DNA of 64,000 nt from NCBI GenBank assembly GCA_019322485.1, contig JAHWIK010000027.1, forward strand, positions 1-64,000, written 5' to 3'. The translations under genes were made by a program, and so were the position numbers. Shown here piece after piece: positions 1 through 9,489 of the stretch. The notes beneath the pieces were generated by a model that saw only the letters and a program-made list of their open reading frames with translations, made no database searches and was not told the origin of the DNA. The stretch's first letter is position 1, and every line of letters begins with the position of its first letter. The DNA is from Candidatus Woesearchaeota archaeon. GTDB taxonomy: Archaea > Nanobdellota > Nanobdellia > Woesearchaeales > JAHWIC01.

Positions 1-3000
1 CTTGAGAAGATAATGAATTCTGCTCCTGAAGATTTGGTTTCAGAGCAGGATAAAAATGCGGCAGACTTTGTCAAAAGAGCTATGGACTTAAGGTTAGTAG
101 AAGGGAATAAGTATGTTAGCAGAAGCGCAGCAGAAGCAGAAGCACTAAAAGCAGAGGCAGCACGCGCAGCAGGGGTCCAGCCTATAGGAGGACCTGGAGA
201 GGGACAGCCTGAGGCTGAAGCAACAAAAGAACCAATTATGCTCGAGGACCATGTCTATGCTGTATTCGCAGGATTTGATAAAGATGGTGATGGTCAATTA
301 AAAGGAGCGGAATACGAACGATTACAGGAATATCTAAAGGCAGAAGCTGCACATATTAAGAGTATTGACACAGATGGTGATGGTAAATTCTCAGAAGAAG
401 AGCTTAGAAAAGTACTTGGTCCTGGTTCTACAGTAGAAAGGGGAAACGCAGAGAACAGAGCATTATATGTATATAAATCAGTTGTAGCTCAGGGTATAAA
501 GGCTGACACACCATACACCGGTTCTGAAGGAGCAGTTCGTGCGGCAAAAGGGAGGCGTGAGTATGAAAGGAAGCAGCTTGAAAAGCAAGCTGGAGCAGAA
601 CCTATAGAAGCGCCAGAAGAAGAGCCTGAAGCAGCAGAAACACCTGCAGATGAAGGAAAAGGGTTAGCAAGAATTGTAGCTGAGATTGTTTTAGACGAAG
701 TTGAGGGTAAGAAGGTTATTAGTGAGGATGATTATGCAACACTTATAAAAATTAACGATGACGGAGACGGCAAGCTAACAGGAGAGGAGTATAGGAATTT
801 ACAAGAGGAATTCATAGCAACTCGATCAATTTATTTCTTGAATCGGTATGGTATTGATATCCTCAATGTTTCAGAAGCAGATATTCAAAAAATAAAAGAT
901 GTAAGTCCTAATGAAGATGGAGCAAAGGTTGAGATTGATAATCTCTATAAGACCCTAAGAGCCTTGAACATCGAAGAGGGTGTAGAGTACATCAGCTACC
1001 CAACAGTGGCTATTGGTGATATTGCAGGACCTGGAGAGGCACAGCCTGAGGTTGCAGGACCTGGAATGCCACAACCTGAAGAAGCGCAACCTACACAACC
1101 AGATAAAGCACCTCTTATACTTGATGATGATATACATGCATTCCTAAGCCAAGAGTTTGATGATGGAGATGGAAAATTAGTCGGAGCAGAGTATAGTGCA
1201 TGGCAAAAATACAGGAACTCTAATCTGGAATATTTTCTTAAAAAATATGATATTAATAAGGATGGAAAGATTATGGGTAAAGAAATTACTGGAGACCCTG
1301 TTAGGGATATAAAAGGAATGACCAAAGAGGACACCCATAAATGGTTGAATTTAGCTAAATATCTTGAGGTTGAAATAGAGGAAGGGCAGGAATTTATTAG
1401 TAGGAGTGAAGCAAGTAGACGTGCAGAGGCGAAGAGAGCACAAGAAGCTGAGAGACTACGCATACAAAGAGAGCTAAACACCCCTAAGGAACTTGCTGAT
1501 GTTTTTTATGATATATTCAAGGGCATTGATAGTGATGGTAATGGAAAACTAGCAGAAGAGGGAATCCAAAAATTCTATGAAACATTAAAAGCTAAAAAAG
1601 CTGAGCTTATCGATAAGTATGATAGTGATGGTGATGGCAAACTTTCAAAAGATGAGAAGACAAATATGTCAGAGTCAGAGTTTGAAGCCTTCCATAGTCC
1701 AGTAAGCCTAGTCGCAGGGCAAAAATATGAAAGTGCTTCTATGGCAGAAGAAAAAAGGCAAAGAGCAGAAGAGGTACGGGAAGCAGACCTGAACAAACCT
1801 GAAATAACACAGTCTGCTGGTGCTGGCGGTGAATTTACTGCTGGAGAGGGCTTTAACTCAGTTCATGCTCATGTTGGCTATAACCTAACTTCAACTGTTG
1901 CAGGAAATAGCAAAGAATTCAATTTTGGTTATGACTTTTATAAAACAACAGAGGAAACATCTAGCGATTCTTCCCAGATGGGGGTTCCCCAAGGCGGCGG
2001 ACTTGTATCTGATATATCAGAAGAGACAGAAACAGAAGACACAGACATGCAGAGCAGATTAAAGCTTGATGCTGATTTCCCGCATGGAATTGAAGCAACT
2101 GTAACAGCCTGGTCAAGAGAGGTAACTAATCATTTAGAAACTTCAAATTATGAACATACTACAGGACCATTTACTGATGTCAGTGTTACTGTAGATACCA
2201 ACCAGGATACAACTGAAAATGGGTCTGGCTATGGGGTTGCTGTTACTGGCACTGTTGAAAAGGGAGGCAACAAATACAAATTTGGAGGAATTGCAAAGCA
2301 TGCAGAGGTTGATATAGAAACGATAGATTCTGCAGTTATAACAACAATCATTGGCGGAGTGCCAAACGTTACTACAACTGGGGGTTCATTCACAAGCAAT
2401 GTGGATTATTCTTCTTTCGGCCCAAGATTTAGTGTTTCTGGCACTTATGGAAATAATCTTAGGTTTAATGTAGGGGTTGATGCAGTCTGGAATACTGGCA
2501 AAGATGTACCTTCAGGAGAAGGATTTGAGTTAACTGCTTATGATTTCACTGAGTTTGATAAGGTCCTATTATCAGTACTTTATAGGCTTCAAGGAGGCAA
2601 GTCCTCAGGCCAGGCAACTGTTCTGTGGAATACAGGCAACAATTTCCAAGGCGAGGCTGTAGAAAATGCAGCTTCTTCATTAGAAAAAACAGCTGATGAC
2701 TTTACTTTCTTTGGCAGCCAGCCATTAACCTTGAAGAGGAACAGGGATGCTCAAACTGCAGCAGGCTCTAATTCGTGGCTCTTCCAGATTGGCGGGGGAG
2801 AACAGGGAGAAGGTCTTTTAGAAGTAAAGGTTGGCAAAGACTTTACAGGAAGTTATGCAGACAAATCATTTTTCTTAGCTCTTGGTTCAGAGAGCAGTTC
2901 ACTAGGTGACATTATAGACTTTATGGCCTGTTATAATCTTCAGAAAGAGATAAATAGTAAGGACTTTTCATTTTCAGTGGGGGGGCATATTGTACGGGTA

Positions 3001-3066
3001 GATGGCGAGGACCAAGACCCTGAAGTTGCTGGAGGCTTAAGCGGCTCAGTAACAGTCAAATTTTAA
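1..3066 (+). CDS. EF-hand repeat protein with beta-rich C-terminal domain (5' partial)
   Basis: The reading frame is open to the left edge with no in-frame stop, so the first ATG (13) may be internal; numbering here is from that ATG. Seven canonical EF-hand loops (DxDGDG type) start near residues 89, 119, 248, 383, 413, 506 and 537. They form pairs, with the second hand of pair two degenerate (near residue 300). Each pair is followed by an Ala/Glu/Arg-rich linker with a VEGxKYVSRS-like motif. The first residues already lie in such a linker, so at least one more pair probably lies upstream. Residues about 600-1017 switch to alternating polar/hydrophobic strands with many Gly, Tyr and Trp, ending in VTVKF. 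Calcium binding is likely from the EF-hands; the role is unknown. Export is inferred from the adjacent secreted-protein genes, since the N-terminus is missing. The next gene starts two bases after the stop. Confidence 0.8.
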   Translation, partial: LEKIMNSAPEDLVSEQDKNAADFVKRAMDLRLVEGNKYVSRSAAEAEALKAEAARAAGVQPIGGPGEGQPEAEATKEPIMLEDHVYAVFAGFDKDGDGQLKGAEYERLQEYLKAEAAHIKSIDTDGDGKFSEEELRKVLGPGSTVERGNAENRALYVYKSVVAQGIKADTPYTGSEGAVRAAKGRREYERKQLEKQAGAEPIEAPEEEPEAAETPADEGKGLARIVAEIVLDEVEGKKVISEDDYATLIKINDDGDGKLTGEEYRNLQEEFIATRSIYFLNRYGIDILNVSEADIQKIKDVSPNEDGAKVEIDNLYKTLRALNIEEGVEYISYPTVAIGDIAGPGEAQPEVAGPGMPQPEEAQPTQPDKAPLILDDDIHAFLSQEFDDGDGKLVGAEYSAWQKYRNSNLEYFLKKYDINKDGKIMGKEITGDPVRDIKGMTKEDTHKWLNLAKYLEVEIEEGQEFISRSEASRRAEAKRAQEAERLRIQRELNTPKELADVFYDIFKGIDSDGNGKLAEEGIQKFYETLKAKKAELIDKYDSDGDGKLSKDEKTNMSESEFEAFHSPVSLVAGQKYESASMAEEKRQRAEEVREADLNKPEITQSAGAGGEFTAGEGFNSVHAHVGYNLTSTVAGNSKEFNFGYDFYKTTEETSSDSSQMGVPQGGGLVSDISEETETEDTDMQSRLKLDADFPHGIEATVTAWSREVTNHLETSNYEHTTGPFTDVSVTVDTNQDTTENGSGYGVAVTGTVEKGGNKYKFGGIAKHAEVDIETIDSAVITTIIGGVPNVTTTGGSFTSNVDYSSFGPRFSVSGTYGNNLRFNVGVDAVWNTGKDVPSGEGFELTAYDFTEFDKVLLSVLYRLQGGKSSGQATVLWNTGNNFQGEAVENAASSLEKTADDFTFFGSQPLTLKRNRDAQTAAGSNSWLFQIGGGEQGEGLLEVKVGKDFTGSYADKSFFLALGSESSSLGDIIDFMACYNLQKEINSKDFSFSVGGHIVRVDGEDQDPEVAGGLSGSVTVKF

Positions 3067-3068
3067 AA

Positions 3069-6000
3069 ATGAATAAAGCAATACTATACATATTTGCATT
3101 TTTGTTGATGTTTAATGTAGCTTACGCTATTCAGCTTCCTCCACAGATAACCTCTTTTAGTGCTACACCTGAGGATGCACTAACATTTTCTTCAATAGTT
3201 GCTACTGCAAGCGATTTTATGGATAATGCTGGGTTAAGGTGGATAAAGTTGTATGAGAATGGCACTATTTTTGAAACAAAGGATTGTGAGATTAGAAGTG
3301 GCTGTACACTGATTAAAAATGTATTCCATAGGAATGGCACTTATGAATATTATGTAGTTACTGAAGACATTGACAATAATAAAGCAACTTCATCCACTAT
3401 AACTGTAAACTTCAGGGGCAACCAGCCGCCTGTATTGCAGATAAGCCAGCCTAGTGTAGATATGAATGAAGGAGATTTCATAAATTTTAGCGATTATATC
3501 ACTGCAACAGATGCTGACCATAATTTTGATGAATTGATTTTCCAGGTTTTTACTGAGCCTTTTGCTGGCTCATTGACTTACCAGTCAGACTATGATGATG
3601 CGGGAACATATGATGTAGCAATAAGGGTTTCAGACCCAGCAGGAGATTTTGATGAAGGTATTATTGTGGTTAATGTAAACAATGTTATTAATTTTGATGT
3701 GACTCTTGATTCTCCTTTAGATGGAGCTGTTTCAACAACCGGTGATGTAGAATTCAATTGCTCAGCTGTTTCCTACAATTTTGATTTAGATAATGCAGTG
3801 CTATATATATACGAAAGCGGTGCTCTTTATGCCAACAGCCAACCAGCTACTGTCTCAGGAAGTTCTGACAATGCTTCGTTCCAGGTTGCTGGTATTAATG
3901 ATGGCAATTATGAATGGAACTGTCTTTTTTCTGATATGAACGGAGACTCAGCCTTTGCTCCAGCTAATTATACTCTTGATGTAAGCCTTCCAGTTTATGA
4001 TATTGTGTGGAACCAGACTATTCTTGATTTAGGTTCTGCTGAGCAAGGAGCTGGTGCATTGACTGGCAATGCTGATATAACTGCAATTGGAGATAATACC
4101 AACGTTACTGTTAGATGTATGTATGGAAATTGTACTGAGATAACAGATGACTGGGTTGATGGAACCGATATGATTGACGCTGAGGTGCAAACTATTACTT
4201 TTACATGCTCTGACACGACTATTGGTACTCACTGGGCTCAGTTTGATGTAACTTCTGATGAGGATAATCTAGCATCACCAGATATAGATGTGGGGTGTAA
4301 TATTACTGTTCCTGATGTAACTGCGCCAAGTGTGACCCTAGAATTACCAGCTGATGGAAGCACTGATACTGATGGGGATGTTACGATTCAATATAGTGTT
4401 ACTGATGATATGGCTGCTAGTCTTACATGTGATGTTTATTCTAATACAAGTGGAACATGGCAGATTGATACTACGCAGACTGTTGCTAACGGAGGTTCAA
4501 GCACTTTTGATTATATTGGTTTGTCAGATGGAGACTATTTATGGAATGTAGAATGTTCTGATGGACCTAATAATGTTTTTGCTGCTGCTGATTTTACATT
4601 TACAGTAAGTGTTCCTGATGTAACAGCACCTGTTGTAGAACTTGAAGCACCTGCTGATGGAAGCATTGACACAGATGGAGATGTCACAATACAATATAAT
4701 GTTACTGATGATATGGCTGCTAGTCTTACATGTGATGTTTATTCTAATACAAGCGGAACTTGGCAGATTGATACTACGCAGACTGTTGCTAACGGAGGTT
4801 GGAGCACATATAATTATCTTAGCTTAGCAGATGGAACTTATACATGGAATGTAGAATGCTCTGATGGAAGCAATACAGCTTTTGCTGCTGATTTTACATT
4901 TACTGTAAGTATTCCTCAGGTTTTTGTTGCATGGAACCAACCTACACTTGACCTTGGTTCAGGACAGCAAGGAGCTGGTGATTTAACTGGTTCTGAGAAT
5001 ATCACATCAACAGGAGCTAATAATAATATTCTTCTTACATGTGATTCAGGAAGCTGTTTAGAAATAACCCATGGACCATACTTAACAAACATGGCTGATG
5101 GAGAGAGCCAAATTATTTATTTCAATTGCAATGATTCAACTGTTGGAACTTATTCAGCTGTGTTTAATGTAACATCTGATGAAGATTTAATTGGTGACCA
5201 GATTACTGTTGGTTGCGATATAACTGCTGTTCCTGATGTGACTCCTCCTGTTGTTGAGCTTGAATCACCCCTTGATGGAAGCACAGATACTGATGGAGAT
5301 GTTACAATTCAATATAATGTTACTGATGATATGGCTGCTACTTTAACATGTGATGTTTATTCTGACACAAGCGGTAGCTGGCAGGCTGATGCAACTGGAC
5401 AATCTGTTGCTAATGGAGGTTGGAGCACATATAATTATCTTAGCTTAGCAGATGGAACTTATACATGGAATGTAGAATGTAATGACGGAAGCAATACAGC
5501 TTTTGCTGCTGCTAACTGGAGTTTTAGTGTTAGTATTCCTCCTCCAACAGGTTCCATTACCTTGATGAATCCTGTTGATGGAAGCACTGATACAGATGGA
5601 GATGTTACTGTCGAGTATAGTGTCGCTACTGCTATAGCTCCTCAGATGTTGTGTGATGTTTACTCTAATACTTCTGGAACTTGGCAGGCTGATGTTCTTG
5701 GCCAGGTTGTTCTGAATCAAACTTCAAGCACTTATGATTATACCACCTTAGCAGATGCAGATTATGAATGGGGTGTAACCTGTTCTGATGGTCCTGCACT
5801 TTTGACATCAGTCAACTGGAGTTTTAGTGTTGATACTAGTGTAGTTGATATTACTGCACCAACAGTAACCTTAGAGCTTCCAGCTAGCGGAAGTATTGAT
5901 GCAGATGGAAATGTTACTGTAATGTTTAACGCTGTTGATGATGTTGATCTTAATCTAGATTGTGACCTTTATTCCAATACAAGCGGCAGCTGGCAGATTG

Positions 6001-9000
6001 ATAACAGCTGGAGCGGTGTTCCTGGATTGCCTAACGGAACTTCAACATTATGGTATTATAATTATCTAGCAGATGGAGATTATGAATGGAACCTAGAGTG
6101 TTCTGACGGAACAAACTCAGCTTTTGCTCCTGCAAACTATACATTTACAGTTGATACAACAGTTGTGGATTCAATTGCACCAACAGTCACACTAGAACTG
6201 CCAGCAGATGCAAGCACAGATACAGATGGAGATATAACTTTCCAATTCACTGCTGTTGATGATATTGCATCAAATATGTTTTGCCAGCTTTATTCAAATA
6301 CAACTGGCACATGGCAAGTTGACATTACCTGGCCAAGTGCTGCTAACGGGACCTCAACAAATGTAGATTGGAATGGTTTATCAGATGGAACCTACGAATG
6401 GAATGTTCAATGTTCAGATGGAACAAATTCAGCTTTTGCTGCTGCTAATTATACATTTACTGTAAGTCTTCCAGACACAACAGCACCAGTAATCTCAAAT
6501 ATCCAGAGCACAAGCATAACAGAGCAATCAGCTGTTATAACATGGGGTACTGATGAACCTGCAGACAGCCAGGTTGCATATGGCATACCGGGGGATGTTT
6601 TTATGGTTGTTGATGACCTGACATTAGTACTAAACCATAATATTGCCTTGGCCGGATTACAACCGAACACGACTTACCATTATACTGTAAGCAGTAGAGA
6701 TGCGTCTGGTAATATAAACCAAAGCATAGAGTATAACTTTACAACATCAGAACTAATAAAGGTCCTTATAAACGAATTTGAACAAAATCCTGCAGGAACT
6801 GATACAGGAAATGAATGGGTTGAATTATATAATCCAAATGCATTTGCAGTAAATATAAGCGGATGGGAGATATGGGAAGGACTTGCTTCACCTAGTGTCA
6901 TCATTACTGTTCCCGCTGACACAACACTCAATGCAGGCAGTTATTATATTGTTACTGGTGTCAGCAACCTGAATAACGGCGGTGAATATCTAACTCTTTA
7001 TGATGACAGTGCGCTCCCAATAGATAATAGTTCAACATTAATTGATAATGATGATAATGACCTATGCCAGGCAAGAGTGCCAAATGGGGTTGACACAGAT
7101 ACCGGTGCAGACTGGACATTCCAGAGATGCACACAGGGAATAACAAATGATGATAATGAAAACCCAACTGTGATAGATGTTCAGGCTAATCCAGCCCTTG
7201 CAAACCAAACTGACCCAATAACAATAAGCGCAAATGTTTCTGATTATTTTGGAATAAGCAGTGTTGATGCTTTTGTTGTATGGGATTCAACATCAGCTAC
7301 AATAAGTTTAACTGATGGAGACAGTGATGGTGTTTATGATAATGTATTTACACAAACTTCATTCACTGGAACATACACTGCAACAATAATTGCAACTGAT
7401 GTGAATGGAAATATCAACAATACTGAAACAGCAACCTTTGACATAACAACTCCTCCAGGTGTTGGGAGCTCAAGTACATTGATAACAGCTCCAGCAAGTG
7501 GTTCTGCATATAATATTTCAGATGCCTTCACAGTTTCTGCTAATGTCAGTGCTTCAGGCGGTGATTTAACAGACTGTAATGCAACAATTAGTTTTACAGA
7601 TGGCAGTGTATTATCAACTGCAACTGCAACAAATATACTTGGAGATATATTAGATGGGGTTATAGTTACAAGCTCATGGAATATTGATGCAATTGGAACT
7701 GGAAGCTCTGATATAACTGTTACAACAACATGCACTTCTGGAACAAGCTCAAGTGATACAATAACAAATATAATTGTTAGTGATGTAACTGCTCCAACTG
7801 TAACTTTAGCATCACCTGCAGACGCAAGCACTGACCCAGATGGAGACGTAACTGTTCAATACAGTGTTACTGATGATGTTGCAGTTAGCTTGACATGTGA
7901 TGTTTATTCAAATACAAGCGGAACTTGGCAGATTGATGCTGCTGGACAGACTGTTGCCAGCGGAAGTTCAAGCACTTTTGGTTATGTTGGTTTGAGTGAT
8001 GGAACTTACAGATGGAATGTGGAATGTTCTGATGGAACAAATGCAGCTTTTGCTGCTGCTGATTTCACATTTACAGTAAGTATTCCTGATGTAACAGCAC
8101 CAGTGGTAAGTTTAGTAAGCCCAGGAGATGGAAGCACTGACACAGATGGAGATGTTACAATACAATATAGTGTTAGTGATGACATGGCTGCTAGTTTAAC
8201 ATGCGATGTTTATTCTGATACAAGCGGTAGCTGGCAGGCTGATGCAACTGGACAATCTGTTGCTAATGGAGGATCAAGCACTTATAATTATCCTAGTTTA
8301 GCAGATGGAACCTATACATGGAATGTTGAATGTAATGACGGAAGTAATACAGCTTTTGCTGCTGCTGACTTTACATTTACAGTTGATACAACTGTTCCGG
8401 ATACAACTGCGCCTGTAGTGACACTTGAATCACCAGCAGACGGAACCACTGACACCGATGGAGATGTTACAATTCAATACAGTGTTAGTGATGATATGGC
8501 TCTTAGCCTGACATGTAATGTTTATTCTAACACAGGTGTAATCTGGCAGATTGATGCTACACAGATTGTTGCTAATGGAAGCTCAAGCACCCATACCTAT
8601 AATGGGCTTTCAAATGGAAATTATGCATGGAATGTAGAATGCTCTGATGGAAGCAATGCAGCTTTTGCTGCTGCTAATTGGGGCTTTAGTGTAAATGTTC
8701 CAGGTATATTAAATGGTTATATACTTGATGATTCAGGAACTGGAATCTCAGGAGCAACAGTTGAAGTAAAACAAGGTGTCTCTGTTATAGATTCAACAAC
8801 ATCTGCAGGAGACGGCTCATACTCATTTACTCTTGATGAAGGAACATATACTGTTCTAGCTTATACTTCAGGTTATTATGATAATGAAACAGCTGGTGTT
8901 GTTGTAAGCGCAGGCAGCACAACACAACACGATGCAACTTTGCAGACAATAATCACAACTGGAGACTTATCTGGAACTGTAAGTGATGCTGACAACAATA

Positions 9001-9485
9001 TATACTTGGCAACTGTTGAGGTAAAACAGAATGGCGCTTTGATAGATTCAACAACCACAGATGAGAATGGTACATATTCATTCAGCAGTCTAAATGTTGG
9101 TAATTATAATGTAACTGTTTGGAAGAGTGGATTTATTGATAACACAGCCTTGGGATTTGCTGTTAATGTTGGCCCAAACACCCATGATGTTACTTTAATA
9201 CAGAATGATGCATTAGCAGGTGGAATTTCAGGAACAATATATGACATAAGTGACTTTAGCACAATTGAAGGTGCAGAGATAACTGCTTACAAAACAGGCA
9301 CAACAGATATTGTTCAGATAGTATATTCAATCACTGATGGGTCATATATAGTAAATGGTCTGCCTACTACTGACACCTATGATTTAGAAGCGAGTGCAGC
9401 TGGCTTCACAACACAGAAATTCGCAACCAATATTGGTGTTGGGGCTGGAAGTGTAAATACAGGCAATGATGCCTTTATGTCATAA
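3069..9485 (+). CDS. Giant secreted Ig-like repeat surface protein with lamin-tail and carboxypeptidase-regulatory domains
   Basis: 2138 residues. A clear signal peptide (about 1-21, ending VAYA) marks it as exported. N-terminal PKD/cadherin-like domains lead into about six 100-residue Ig-like repeats (bases 4312-6475). Then come a fibronectin type III-like domain (residues about 1135-1225), a lamin-tail-like domain (about 1230-1340, INEFEQNP...NEWVELYN), and three more copies of the Ig repeat (7782-8700). Three carboxypeptidase-regulatory-like beta domains close the protein (about 1880-2138). Every Ig repeat carries a STDTDGDVT-type segment, compatible with a calcium-binding DxDGD turn, and one Cys pair (LxCDVY...VECSDG). 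There is no C-terminal membrane segment, so attachment to the cell is unexplained. Many N-glycosylation sequons are present. It is probably a cell-surface adhesin or sheath protein in an operon with both neighbours. Confidence 0.85.
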   Translation: MNKAILYIFAFLLMFNVAYAIQLPPQITSFSATPEDALTFSSIVATASDFMDNAGLRWIKLYENGTIFETKDCEIRSGCTLIKNVFHRNGTYEYYVVTEDIDNNKATSSTITVNFRGNQPPVLQISQPSVDMNEGDFINFSDYITATDADHNFDELIFQVFTEPFAGSLTYQSDYDDAGTYDVAIRVSDPAGDFDEGIIVVNVNNVINFDVTLDSPLDGAVSTTGDVEFNCSAVSYNFDLDNAVLYIYESGALYANSQPATVSGSSDNASFQVAGINDGNYEWNCLFSDMNGDSAFAPANYTLDVSLPVYDIVWNQTILDLGSAEQGAGALTGNADITAIGDNTNVTVRCMYGNCTEITDDWVDGTDMIDAEVQTITFTCSDTTIGTHWAQFDVTSDEDNLASPDIDVGCNITVPDVTAPSVTLELPADGSTDTDGDVTIQYSVTDDMAASLTCDVYSNTSGTWQIDTTQTVANGGSSTFDYIGLSDGDYLWNVECSDGPNNVFAAADFTFTVSVPDVTAPVVELEAPADGSIDTDGDVTIQYNVTDDMAASLTCDVYSNTSGTWQIDTTQTVANGGWSTYNYLSLADGTYTWNVECSDGSNTAFAADFTFTVSIPQVFVAWNQPTLDLGSGQQGAGDLTGSENITSTGANNNILLTCDSGSCLEITHGPYLTNMADGESQIIYFNCNDSTVGTYSAVFNVTSDEDLIGDQITVGCDITAVPDVTPPVVELESPLDGSTDTDGDVTIQYNVTDDMAATLTCDVYSDTSGSWQADATGQSVANGGWSTYNYLSLADGTYTWNVECNDGSNTAFAAANWSFSVSIPPPTGSITLMNPVDGSTDTDGDVTVEYSVATAIAPQMLCDVYSNTSGTWQADVLGQVVLNQTSSTYDYTTLADADYEWGVTCSDGPALLTSVNWSFSVDTSVVDITAPTVTLELPASGSIDADGNVTVMFNAVDDVDLNLDCDLYSNTSGSWQIDNSWSGVPGLPNGTSTLWYYNYLADGDYEWNLECSDGTNSAFAPANYTFTVDTTVVDSIAPTVTLELPADASTDTDGDITFQFTAVDDIASNMFCQLYSNTTGTWQVDITWPSAANGTSTNVDWNGLSDGTYEWNVQCSDGTNSAFAAANYTFTVSLPDTTAPVISNIQSTSITEQSAVITWGTDEPADSQVAYGIPGDVFMVVDDLTLVLNHNIALAGLQPNTTYHYTVSSRDASGNINQSIEYNFTTSELIKVLINEFEQNPAGTDTGNEWVELYNPNAFAVNISGWEIWEGLASPSVIITVPADTTLNAGSYYIVTGVSNLNNGGEYLTLYDDSALPIDNSSTLIDNDDNDLCQARVPNGVDTDTGADWTFQRCTQGITNDDNENPTVIDVQANPALANQTDPITISANVSDYFGISSVDAFVVWDSTSATISLTDGDSDGVYDNVFTQTSFTGTYTATIIATDVNGNINNTETATFDITTPPGVGSSSTLITAPASGSAYNISDAFTVSANVSASGGDLTDCNATISFTDGSVLSTATATNILGDILDGVIVTSSWNIDAIGTGSSDITVTTTCTSGTSSSDTITNIIVSDVTAPTVTLASPADASTDPDGDVTVQYSVTDDVAVSLTCDVYSNTSGTWQIDAAGQTVASGSSSTFGYVGLSDGTYRWNVECSDGTNAAFAAADFTFTVSIPDVTAPVVSLVSPGDGSTDTDGDVTIQYSVSDDMAASLTCDVYSDTSGSWQADATGQSVANGGSSTYNYPSLADGTYTWNVECNDGSNTAFAAADFTFTVDTTVPDTTAPVVTLESPADGTTDTDGDVTIQYSVSDDMALSLTCNVYSNTGVIWQIDATQIVANGSSSTHTYNGLSNGNYAWNVECSDGSNAAFAAANWGFSVNVPGILNGYILDDSGTGISGATVEVKQGVSVIDSTTSAGDGSYSFTLDEGTYTVLAYTSGYYDNETAGVVVSAGSTTQHDATLQTIITTGDLSGTVSDADNNIYLATVEVKQNGALIDSTTTDENGTYSFSSLNVGNYNVTVWKSGFIDNTALGFAVNVGPNTHDVTLIQNDALAGGISGTIYDISDFSTIEGAEITAYKTGTTDIVQIVYSITDGSYIVNGLPTTDTYDLEASAAGFTTQKFATNIGVGAGSVNTGNDAFMS
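4312..8700 (+). repeat. Nine-copy, about 305-bp in-frame tandem repeat in two blocks
   Basis: Copies begin near 4312, 4615, 5234, 5541, 5847, 6169 (block one) and 7782, 8089, 8399 (block two). Homology is visible at the DNA level. The copies at 4312 and 4615 share a nearly unbroken stretch of about 95 bases (from about 4404 and 4710). The copies at 5234 and 8089 share about 68 bases with a single difference (from about 5352 and 8205). The copies at 4615 and 5234 share about 60 bases (from about 4797 and 5418). This patchwork points to recent intragenic recombination. Confidence 0.85.
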
Positions 9486-9489
9486 TAAA

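Noticed and set aside
7334..7831. Open frame of 165 codons on the minus strand in the repeat protein
   Set aside because: Antisense of repetitive beta-domain codons, with no promoter or Shine-Dalgarno.
9466..9489. Earlier in-frame ATG for the 538-residue surface protein
   Set aside because: It overlaps the upstream gene and would place a polar octapeptide before a complete signal peptide. The start at 9490 fits the spacing of other genes here.
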